A stretch of 64,000 nucleotides of DNA, taken from the NCBI RefSeq assembly GCF_017696175.1, contig NZ_JAAORE010000001.1, positions 310,001-374,000 of the forward strand, read 5' to 3'. Below, one piece after another: positions 47,504 through 54,967 of this stretch. How positions within the stretch are numbered: position 1 is the stretch's first letter; each line of letters opens with the position of its first letter. This DNA is from Prochlorococcus marinus XMU1404. Lineage in GTDB: Bacteria; Cyanobacteriota; Cyanobacteriia; PCC-6307; Cyanobiaceae. The notes under the pieces were generated by a model, which saw nothing but the letters and a program-made list of their open reading frames with translations, did not search any database and had not been told where the DNA came from. A program made the position numbers and the translations under genes.

Positions 47504-48366
47504 TAATCTTCTTCCTCTGAATTTTTTCTTGCGTTTGCGTTGTTGGAAAGATATGCAATACCTCTATTGATTGGATCCTTAAGAAGTTTTGAAGCAATTT
47601 TAAGTTCTTCTTCATTAGATAAATTTTTAACTTCAATCATTTGCAATAATTTTGAATACCAATCTTCATTAATGAAAGTATCATTTTTCTTATCTTTGAT
47701 AAATCCAATTGCTTGGGTTAAGACTGGTAGAACAATTGAGCTATGAAGAATAGGTCCGGTTGTCGGATCAAGATTTCCATATTGCTCATAAGTCTCATTA
47801 GGCAGTCTAATAATTATTTCATCGTTTTCAAAACTTACTAAAGTTTCTGGCTCATCAAAGTTAGTAACTTGAATGAAACTAGTAGGTTTACTTAAATAAG
47901 GATCAAATTTATGGTCAATAAGGTCATTCCATTCAGGGGTCTTAGCTAAGATATCATTCATCGAAATAAAAAAAGGATCATCATAATCTTCAGATACTAA
48001 TTCTGTTTTAATAAGTTTTTCAACATTACTTTTAAGAAAGAATTGATAAGTAACATCACCATTCAATTTCCCAAATTCAAAAAATATATTAAATTCATTA
48101 TCTTTAAAATCATCAAAATAAATATTAGAAGTTTGTTGAAAATAGCTTCTTGCACTATTAATTATCAAAGTAAGATGAGCCTCACCATCTCTGAAAAGAT
48201 TTAATAGAACATCATCATTGATTTCAGGTTTAGGAAAAGAAAAAGTAACACCTAAATTATTTTCATGTAAAGTCCATTTAATTTTAGAAAAAGTAAAAAT
48301 AGCTTTGTCTTGATAGTCCTCGTTATTTCCTAAAACGGGATTTGTGTAGGATATTTTTTTAACCAT
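47503..48366 (-). CDS. Middle partner protein of GHKL module 1
   Basis: A 287-residue acidic, beta-rich N-terminal region (KIKWTLHENNLGVTFSFPKP, EAHLTLIINSARSYF) and a helical C-terminus (LHSSIVLPVLTQAIGFIKDK). It overlaps the ATPase gene by one base at 48366 and the DUF6339-like gene by one base at 47503. Its counterpart in module 2 is the gene at 53934; sequence similarity is slight but order, size and layout agree. Function unknown; a substrate or DNA adaptor is possible. Confidence 0.55.
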   Translation of the reverse strand: MVKKISYTNPVLGNNEDYQDKAIFTFSKIKWTLHENNLGVTFSFPKPEINDDVLLNLFRDGEAHLTLIINSARSYFQQTSNIYFDDFKDNEFNIFFEFGKLNGDVTYQFFLKSNVEKLIKTELVSEDYDDPFFISMNDILAKTPEWNDLIDHKFDPYLSKPTSFIQVTNFDEPETLVSFENDEIIIRLPNETYEQYGNLDPTTGPILHSSIVLPVLTQAIGFIKDKKNDTFINEDWYSKLLQMIEVKNLSNEEELKIASKLLKDPINRGIAYLSNNANARKNSEEED

Positions 48367-50387
48367 TAATAAGCACCTACAGCAAAATTAAATTCTGATG
48401 AGAATTTTATTTCAAATTCAAAGGAATCATTTTTATAAAGTTCAATATTTTCAAATGCTAAAAGATTTTTATCTTTGATGATTTTATCTGAATTTATTAA
48501 CTTAAATTGATTAATAGGAATAAATTGATTTCCTTTTTCATCTAGTGCAAATCCTAATCTAAGCTTTCCTTTTATTTTCTTTAGAGCTTTGATTTTGAAT
48601 TTTGATACTTCTTTATCATATTTACTTCTTGTTCTGATAATTTGGACAAGTTCAGAAGGTATAAGTGATTGGTTTTCTCCTTCCGGGTTTTCTTGAGCAT
48701 TTCCTTTTCCTTCTCCTGCTCCATGACCTTTACCATCATTAGCAATCCCATCCCCTCCATGATCTCCTTCGTTCCCTCCAGAATCTCCTTTAGATGAGGG
48801 TGTCTTCTGTATGACAATAGAAGGCTTTTTTCTCTTCTTATAAGAAGGAACCGATTCTATAATTTTTGGATCAATTATCAGATCTAAAGTTTCTAGGTCA
48901 TCTTGATTATTTGATGAATTATTGTCCCCTCCTATTGAGTTACCGTCAAAATTATGAATAGGATCTCCCCAGAGTAACTCTGATAAACCTGGAATATCAG
49001 TTGAATCTTTGATTTTAGGAGTTAATTCATCAATTTTTTCATGAATAGCTCTTTTAAGAGTTCTTAGAGCATACGTGCATTTATGTATATCTTTTGGGCT
49101 ACCTTTGACATGTTTCGCATGGAGATCTGTATGAGTTACATCTTCTAATCTGGATAATAGAATATTTCCTGCATCATCATTTATCTCGCATACAGCTTGA
49201 TAAGGGAAACCTGATTCTCCTCTAGAAAAACTTTGTATTGTCATAAGAGGTTTTCTCATTATGCAATATTGATTTTTTAGAGATTTATCTTCTTTATCCG
49301 CATAGATCGTTAGGTCTACATCTCCAAAATCTTTTGTTTTTAGAGAGATTTGCTTTTTGTTTGATTTATGTTCATCACTGCATTTTAAATATCCTTTAAC
49401 TAGCGATGCATCGCTTCTCTCCCAATATTCTTGACCAAGTTTTTCAATACAATTTTGCTCAACAATCTCTCGGAACTCATTTAAATTTTCATAGTTGAAC
49501 TTATAAAGTAATTGATCTTCATCAAATATTTCGAATTCAATTTTTTTTCTTCTAACTGCTTTAAAAAATGCATACATCAATCCCATAGCTAGTCTTATAT
49601 CCCAAAACTTTAGGTTGTCTAAATCATTAAATCCCCAAACATAAATGTCCGTTCCATATTCATTTCTTTTAATAGGAACAATAGAGTAATCAATTTCATT
49701 ACCTCTATATGAACTCCAGCCGTCACCATTAGGGTTTGTAACGGCATAATACCCAACTTTCTGAGTTTCCTTAGTGTCGGAAGGATCAAGGTGAGAACAT
49801 AATTTTGATCTGCCAACATAAAGGTCTTCTTTCCCATTTATTGGCTGAATGTGTTTTGAATAGACAGTTATTGCTCTAAGTGTAGAGAAATTTATAAAAG
49901 CGTTTTTACCCTCTCCGTATGTTCCGGCACTCATTTCACTATAAGTACTGAGATTTTGTGACTTGAAAAATTTGAAATAAGGATCAATTTCTGAATCCTC
50001 TTCACCATAAAGTCCAGTGGTATTAAAATCACTTATCACTAAAACTCGAATTTTATCTTGTTTTATTGTGTCAATAGCCTTATCAATTTTTCTTAATTCA
50101 TCCCCTGTCCATTTATCTGATGAAGAATAAAAATTTCGAGCAGCAATAAGTCTTTTTAAATAATTTTCTCTTCCAGGGAATAGATTTGTATCAACTGTCT
50201 TTAGTGTATATTTCATCGAGACTGTCTTACATCCATCTCTAAGAGCGCCAATACTATTTTGTGCACTTTCTCTCCCTAAATTATCTGTTGTTTTAAAGTT
50301 ATCTGTGCTTGAGTCACTAAAACCTTGGAATTCACCTCCATTTAAAGGAGGGAAGAACCAATTCTTTGCATTTTCAGTTTGAGACAT
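48366..50387 (-). CDS. GHKL ATPase (MORC/MutL-like), defence module 1
   Basis: At 673 residues the GHKL fold signatures are in order: N-box GRESAQNS (E40, N44), ISDFNTTGLYG (D120, motif II) and SAGTYGEGKNAF (motif III lid, about 153-164). A Gly-rich low-complexity linker (GGNEGDHGGDGIANDGKGHG region, about 550-570) precedes a beta-rich C-terminal domain. Such ATPases in bacterial operons with DNA methylases and nucleases are predicted to form ATP-driven DNA clamps. It follows the small gene at 50387 by a one-base overlap. Confidence 0.8.
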   Translation of the reverse strand: MSQTENAKNWFFPPLNGGEFQGFSDSSTDNFKTTDNLGRESAQNSIGALRDGCKTVSMKYTLKTVDTNLFPGRENYLKRLIAARNFYSSSDKWTGDELRKIDKAIDTIKQDKIRVLVISDFNTTGLYGEEDSEIDPYFKFFKSQNLSTYSEMSAGTYGEGKNAFINFSTLRAITVYSKHIQPINGKEDLYVGRSKLCSHLDPSDTKETQKVGYYAVTNPNGDGWSSYRGNEIDYSIVPIKRNEYGTDIYVWGFNDLDNLKFWDIRLAMGLMYAFFKAVRRKKIEFEIFDEDQLLYKFNYENLNEFREIVEQNCIEKLGQEYWERSDASLVKGYLKCSDEHKSNKKQISLKTKDFGDVDLTIYADKEDKSLKNQYCIMRKPLMTIQSFSRGESGFPYQAVCEINDDAGNILLSRLEDVTHTDLHAKHVKGSPKDIHKCTYALRTLKRAIHEKIDELTPKIKDSTDIPGLSELLWGDPIHNFDGNSIGGDNNSSNNQDDLETLDLIIDPKIIESVPSYKKRKKPSIVIQKTPSSKGDSGGNEGDHGGDGIANDGKGHGAGEGKGNAQENPEGENQSLIPSELVQIIRTRSKYDKEVSKFKIKALKKIKGKLRLGFALDEKGNQFIPINQFKLINSDKIIKDKNLLAFENIELYKNDSFEFEIKFSSEFNFAVGAY

Positions 50388-50614
50388 TATTTGAGTTTGA
50401 ATGAAGAATCGCTGTTAGTACCGGAATCAAATTTTCTACAAATCTCGTTAACTTTATCTTTAAGAGCTTTTTTAATTTGTTGCGATTGTTGCTCTGTGTA
50501 GGAATAGTTGCTTTTGTTTGCAAGATTTCCAACTAGGTCTAAATATTTGAGAGCTTTTGGAACTCTCTTATTAGCCAATTCAATAAAGTGTTCAGAGTTA
50601 TTTTTTGTAGCCAA
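50387..50614 (-). CDS. Small helical protein of GHKL module 1, 75 aa (paralogue of 50677)
   Basis: HFIELANKRVPKALKYLDLV, YSYTEQQSQQIKKALKDKVN and a Cys-containing end EICRKFDSG. It aligns with the protein at 50677 (RLATSRVEKVAYALDILSKL, DYTEEDIKNIKKFL). A two-helix soluble protein, probably an accessory subunit. It overlaps the ATPase start by one base. Confidence 0.6.
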   Translation of the reverse strand: MATKNNSEHFIELANKRVPKALKYLDLVGNLANKSNYSYTEQQSQQIKKALKDKVNEICRKFDSGTNSDSSFKLK

Positions 50615-50676
50615 TTACTTTTCCTGTTTATAAGAATTTAATTATTGCATTAAAAATTAAATGCAATATATGAGAT

Positions 50677-50937
50677 TTAGGCTTTCAAAACAAAAGTCTT
50701 TTTTGCCGTCTCATTCGCAGGGGTAAAAGCTGCAAGTGCTTTATCAAGTTCAGATTGAAGGAATTTTTTGATATTTTTAATATCTTCCTCTGTATAGTCT
50801 GACCTTCTTGATGAAAGTTTTGAGAGGATATCCAGAGCATAGGCGACTTTTTCTACGCGGCTGGTGGCCAATCTACAGAAAATATCTCTTCTGGATTCGA
50901 CCGAATTTAAGTCTTGAGGAATAGATTTAGAAGTCAT
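50677..50937 (-). CDS. Small helical protein heading the module 1 operon, 86 aa
   Basis: ATG at 50937 (MTSKSIPQDLNSVESRRDIF) is preferred. A longer frame to 50982 would begin with an unlikely hydrophobic stretch (FTLIYSFYFSI). RLATSRVEKVAYALDILSKL and YTEEDIKNIKKFLQSELDKA are homologous to the following gene. It is the first gene downstream of the strong promoter at 51089-51117. Confidence 0.6.
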   Translation of the reverse strand: MTSKSIPQDLNSVESRRDIFCRLATSRVEKVAYALDILSKLSSRRSDYTEEDIKNIKKFLQSELDKALAAFTPANETAKKTFVLKA

Positions 50938-51088
50938 AATTGAAAAATAGAATGAATAAATGAGAGTAAATCTGGTGCTCACCCAGGAAAAAACAATAAA
51001 ACCTGCCCTGCTTTACCCCATATCAAGGGTGCTATAGCTCTCAGACTGCGTATAGAAGTCATCAGGACACCAGATAAACTTACTATGT

Positions 51089-51117
51089 ACTATATATATA
51101 TCGAAAATATTTGTCAA
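51089..51117 (-). promoter_or_regulatory. Sigma-70-type promoter for the GHKL module 1 operon
   Basis: On the minus strand the -35 hexamer TTGACA (51117-51112) and -10 TATAGT (51094-51089) are separated by 17 bases, close to consensus. Transcription would start near 51082, leaving a leader of about 145 bases before the ATG at 50937. The leader contains CCTGGGTGAGCACCAG, able to form a hairpin. Confidence 0.65.
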
Positions 51118-51131
51118 GTTATTCATTTAAA

Positions 51132-51154
51132 CCGTACATATGTAATATGTACGG
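51132..51154. promoter_or_regulatory. 10-bp inverted repeat upstream of the module 1 promoter (operator candidate)
   Basis: CCGTACATAT and ATATGTACGG are perfect inverted arms around GTA. The site lies 15 bases upstream of the -35 box and 13 bases after the methyltransferase stop. The ATATGTACGG arm also occurs as a single half-site at 35743-35752. It could bind a dimeric regulator such as an R-M controller-like protein. Confidence 0.5.
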
Positions 51155-51166
51155 ATTTAATTATTG

Positions 51167-53227
51167 TCAGGCAGCTTTATTATTGCTTCCCTTAAGAAAT
51201 CCCTTTAATTTATTTTTGATAATTGCTTCTGTATCTTCTTGCTTCGATAGAGCTAGCAATGAGCAATAGCCTGTTCCTTCCTTATCTGTCTCAAGTAAAT
51301 GACCTATATGTATATCTCTATTCATATTGCTGAATTTTAAAATTTCATGATCAATATCCATGATCTGAGAAATAATTCTGCTAATAAATATTGATTGTTT
51401 TATTTCTGTGGTTAATCCAACTGTAGCTAATGCGCCTCTCACTGAATTCCTGGAAAACAAATCATATTCTTTTCTTGTGATTTCACTCCAGTCAATTTCA
51501 TCTTTTATAAGTTCTTCAGCAATCAGTTCTAAAGAAGGGATATATTTTTCAAGACTAAAACTTTTAATTTTCATTTTTCTAGCTTTATCTTGCAGAAAAA
51601 TCTCAGGAGCAGGCCAAAAGTTTTTTAATCTTTGATAGGTATCTTTTTTTCTTTTTTCAAGATCTTTATCTCCAAGGATTGCTGGTTTATTTTTTTCTTT
51701 ATTATTTTTTTTGAAAGTCTCTGGAAGTAAATTTCCAAGACAAGCGTTCCATGCCCTTATATTGCTTGGAATTATTTTTCTACCTTCCCTTTTTTTTGTC
51801 CAGATAAGTTCAACTTCTTTTTTATTTGATTCATACCAGTTAATAAGATTTTCTCTAAGTTTGGGCACTACATCGGGTTGAGTAAATTCTTTCTCATTTT
51901 TAATCGATTTCATGAAAGATTTGCCGAGTTCAAAAGCAACAATCGGTGCAACGGCTTCTCCAATTTGGTGGAATCTATTTGATGGTCCTCCATAAAAATT
52001 GAAACCATCTGGGAAAGACTGAACTCTTGCCGCTTCTCTTACTGATAGGGTTCTATTCTGGTAAGGGTGAATATACCAATAACCATCTTTTGACATATGC
52101 GCAGTTATTGTCAGACAAGGTTCATTAGGTTTGAGAATATTGTATTTATCACCAAAACTCATTTTCTGATTTTGCTTTACTTGCTTACCTTCTCTGAAAG
52201 CTTTGCTCGTAACTGAATATCTTCTTTGCTCTTCAGATAATTGGGAATATTTGATCCCAGTTGATCGCATTAATTTAAATGTCTCAAGATCATCTTCCCT
52301 TACTTTTCTTATCAGATGATCATGAATCATCTCGTCATCAATATCCAACCAATCCCTCATTAATTTCTGATAATCGTTTTTTGGTCCTTCATAGCTATAT
52401 TTTTCATCCCACTTTTCATCCCATCCTCCTTTAAGTGGAGGGAGATCTGAAATCGCCTCGTCTAATGTGACTGCCTCTTCGACATAATCATATTTTGGCT
52501 TTGGCCATTTCAAAGGGGCGCATTCATTTATTTTTGTTCCGGAAATAAATAATCTTGGCCTTAGTTGAGGTACTCCATATTGCCATGCATAAATTAATTT
52601 AGGATTTATGCGATAGCCAGCTTTCTCAGCTCTATTAATTATTGATCTATATATTTCCTGCTCACCTGTCTGCGCAATATCAGTAACATTCTCCATCAGG
52701 AAAGCTTTTGGTTTAACCTGCTCCACTATCGAAATAAATGATTCCCATAATTCTCTTCTATCTTCATTCAGTTCCTGATGTTGAGCAGAAACTTCTTCGT
52801 TATGTTTTCTCCATTTGATATTTCGGGAGAAAGGCTGACATGGCGGTCCACCTGCAATAAGTGATATTTCTCCACACTTATTAAGTTGTTCTGAAATTTC
52901 ATTAATAACTTTTCTTTTGCTTAAATCACATGCATATGAACATCCACCAAAGTGATGTCTGTGAGTCATTATTGAATCGTTTCTGATATCGCAGGCCAGT
53001 ATTACATCGAAATTTGCACGATGCAGTCCAAGGCTTAAACCACCGGCACCTGAAAAAAGGTCAACAGCAAAATAAGGTTCTTTTTTTATTGATCGAACTT
53101 TTGCTGCATATTCAGGAAGTTCATCAAAACTGCAGGAATCTATATGTGCCTCAAGTTCTGATGAAGGACCTCTTACCGGACTTAATCTATGTGGATCAGT
53201 TTTCCCAACTGCATTTTTATGAATCAT
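51167..53227 (-). CDS. DNA (cytosine-5-)-methyltransferase with long C-terminal extension
   Basis: Motif I is FAVDLFSGAGGLSLG (53-67), motif IV GGPPCQPFSR with catalytic Cys130, motif VI MENVTD (178), motif VIII RPRLFI (223), and motifs IX/X REAARVQSFPDGF and QIGEAVAP (about 397-428). Recognition region about 270-380. Residues 445-686 are an extra helical domain not found in ordinary C5 methylases (VRGALATVGLTTEIKQSIF near 596). It is the fourth gene of an operon with the module 2 ATPase (ATGA overlap at 53224). It probably marks self DNA for the system; Vsr nearby would repair deamination at its sites. Confidence 0.9.
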   Translation of the reverse strand: MIHKNAVGKTDPHRLSPVRGPSSELEAHIDSCSFDELPEYAAKVRSIKKEPYFAVDLFSGAGGLSLGLHRANFDVILACDIRNDSIMTHRHHFGGCSYACDLSKRKVINEISEQLNKCGEISLIAGGPPCQPFSRNIKWRKHNEEVSAQHQELNEDRRELWESFISIVEQVKPKAFLMENVTDIAQTGEQEIYRSIINRAEKAGYRINPKLIYAWQYGVPQLRPRLFISGTKINECAPLKWPKPKYDYVEEAVTLDEAISDLPPLKGGWDEKWDEKYSYEGPKNDYQKLMRDWLDIDDEMIHDHLIRKVREDDLETFKLMRSTGIKYSQLSEEQRRYSVTSKAFREGKQVKQNQKMSFGDKYNILKPNEPCLTITAHMSKDGYWYIHPYQNRTLSVREAARVQSFPDGFNFYGGPSNRFHQIGEAVAPIVAFELGKSFMKSIKNEKEFTQPDVVPKLRENLINWYESNKKEVELIWTKKREGRKIIPSNIRAWNACLGNLLPETFKKNNKEKNKPAILGDKDLEKRKKDTYQRLKNFWPAPEIFLQDKARKMKIKSFSLEKYIPSLELIAEELIKDEIDWSEITRKEYDLFSRNSVRGALATVGLTTEIKQSIFISRIISQIMDIDHEILKFSNMNRDIHIGHLLETDKEGTGYCSLLALSKQEDTEAIIKNKLKGFLKGSNNKAA

Positions 53228-53937
53228 GCAACCTCTTCACTCTGAGTATCAATTAACTGCTGGAGTTGCTCTTCACTTAAAAGGTCAAGGCATATTGAAC
53301 CTCCAAGGGAGTTGAGTTTTCTTATTGCAATTCTTACTTTGCTGTCTGGTAATTCAACTAGCTTTTCAGTGAGTATTCTATTTATCTTTGGGATCAGGCC
53401 AAATTCTCGATCACTTAAACCAAGATGAAGTTCCTGACTGGTAAATAATTTTTTGACTAGAGAATAGTCAGAATGATCATTCTCCATCATCCTGTCAGCG
53501 GCAAAAAATAGTCTTGAGAAAGTATTCCTGCCATGTCCATTTATTGATGATGTCCCAAGAAATCTAAGTGATGGAACATGTTTCTTCCCTGTTCCAACGG
53601 TAAATCCATCTTCAGGATCAACGGGAATATTACCTCTCCATCTAAGCCACGGAATATTTGGATATCTTATTACGCATAGCCAGTGCCACATCCTCATATC
53701 AGTAAGAATATGAGAAGGCAGAGATTTGAATGTTGTATGAACACACTCAACTAATCTTGCATCCAGGTTTGCACCAATTATTTTTTCGAGAATAAGTTGA
53801 TCTATAAGTTTTGAGAGATTCGTAAGGTCAACCGTGCAGTTCACTTCCTCTACACTTACAGAATCCGGATTCCTTAAAGCAGAGATAAGTCCATTACTTA
53901 TCAGAGGTGATTTCAATCTGAAGAGTTTTTCGCTCAT
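53224..53937 (-). CDS. DUF6339-like protein (GHKL module 2, third gene)
   Basis: At 237 residues it has MRMWHWLCVIRYPNIPWLRW, RFLGTSSINGHGRNTFSRLF and FAADRMMEN, paralogous to the corresponding part of the gene at 46700. The end is helical (KLNSLGGSICLDLLSEEQLQ). Start and stop overlap both neighbours as ATGA (53934 and 53224), so it is translated as one unit with the methyltransferase. Confidence 0.6.
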   Translation of the reverse strand: MSEKLFRLKSPLISNGLISALRNPDSVSVEEVNCTVDLTNLSKLIDQLILEKIIGANLDARLVECVHTTFKSLPSHILTDMRMWHWLCVIRYPNIPWLRWRGNIPVDPEDGFTVGTGKKHVPSLRFLGTSSINGHGRNTFSRLFFAADRMMENDHSDYSLVKKLFTSQELHLGLSDREFGLIPKINRILTEKLVELPDSKVRIAIRKLNSLGGSICLDLLSEEQLQQLIDTQSEEVA

Positions 53938-54965
53938 GCAACCTCCTCTTTTTCCAAGTCAGTTGGAATCTCTGATTCAAAACTGCATCCTCTAGCCATT
54001 ATTTCGGCCAATTCCAGAATCTTTGTTTCCTGCTGGATTATTGAACTCATTTTTAGAATAAACTTCTGAAAAGATTCGGGTGATCTAAGTTCATTAGCAA
54101 GAGCAACAACCGCCTCATGTGGAGAAATATTTGTTTCAAGAAGATTCTTGGAAAATAGAGATAGAGTCTGAAGTTGTGATGGCGGCAATTGCTCAACAAT
54201 TTCTTCACTGCTCAGGTCACTGTTTGTATTCAACATATGCTGGATGGAGTTCATCGAAATCGAAATAAGCATCGTCCAAACAGTGGAACAAATTGCGGTG
54301 AAGATGATATCTCTCTGAAGGGAATTGATATCTTTCCTCAAGGCCTTACTCATCAGAAGTTTTTTCAATGATGCAGTCACATCTGCATTCATTTCAATTA
54401 CTGGAGGTTCACTTGGGATTAATCTCCATAACTGATCTTTAATTTCAGGAGGAAAGGATTGCCACTTTATGTTGAAGATAGAGTCATTATTAGCTTCGGC
54501 GGTAGCAAAACGAATTGTATGAATCAGACTTCTTCCAATTATCTGACCCATTTCTGTGGCATAGCCGCTCCTTGATTTTTCTCCAGCAAATTGTTCTGTT
54601 CTTACAAGAAGTGCTTCTGCCCTGACTTCTTCTCCATTTAAAAAAGGTATATAAGAAGTCTCGGAAAAAAAGAATCCACCACCACCATCCTCTAAATCAA
54701 TTATTTCTCTTCTACCTGTTGATCTGCTTATAAGACGGCATATGAATTTAACAGGAGGATTTTCCCTCTCTGTGGGATGAAGAGTTTCTTCCCATTCAAA
54801 TGGTGCAGTTAGCAATATTTCAAGTTTTGTCTTTTCAAGTTTGCCATTGAACTTGAAAGTAATTCCATTGCTTACTTCCTGAATTACCTCTTCAGAAATG
54901 CTGTCTGGAGCTGTTATTCGAAATGCTCCATCAAGATCTATTGTTTTCCAGGGGACAAAATGCAT
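53934..54965 (-). CDS. Middle partner protein of GHKL module 2
   Basis: This 343-residue protein has a beta-rich N-terminal half (DGAFRITAPDSISEEVIQEV, KLEILLTAPFEWEETLHPTE, a Gly patch EDGGGGFFF) and a helical C-terminal half (ALRKDINSLQRDIIFTAICS, LANELRSPESFQKFILKM). No catalytic motif is obvious. It begins two bases after the ATPase stop and overlaps the next gene as ATGA. It corresponds by position to the gene at 47503. Confidence 0.55.
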   Translation of the reverse strand: MHFVPWKTIDLDGAFRITAPDSISEEVIQEVSNGITFKFNGKLEKTKLEILLTAPFEWEETLHPTERENPPVKFICRLISRSTGRREIIDLEDGGGGFFFSETSYIPFLNGEEVRAEALLVRTEQFAGEKSRSGYATEMGQIIGRSLIHTIRFATAEANNDSIFNIKWQSFPPEIKDQLWRLIPSEPPVIEMNADVTASLKKLLMSKALRKDINSLQRDIIFTAICSTVWTMLISISMNSIQHMLNTNSDLSSEEIVEQLPPSQLQTLSLFSKNLLETNISPHEAVVALANELRSPESFQKFILKMSSIIQQETKILELAEIMARGCSFESEIPTDLEKEEVA

Positions 54966-54967
54966 AA

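Noticed and set aside
48581-48817. 78-codon ORF within the GHKL ATPase gene
   Set aside because: Same strand, different frame, over the Gly-rich linker; a shadow of the low-complexity region.
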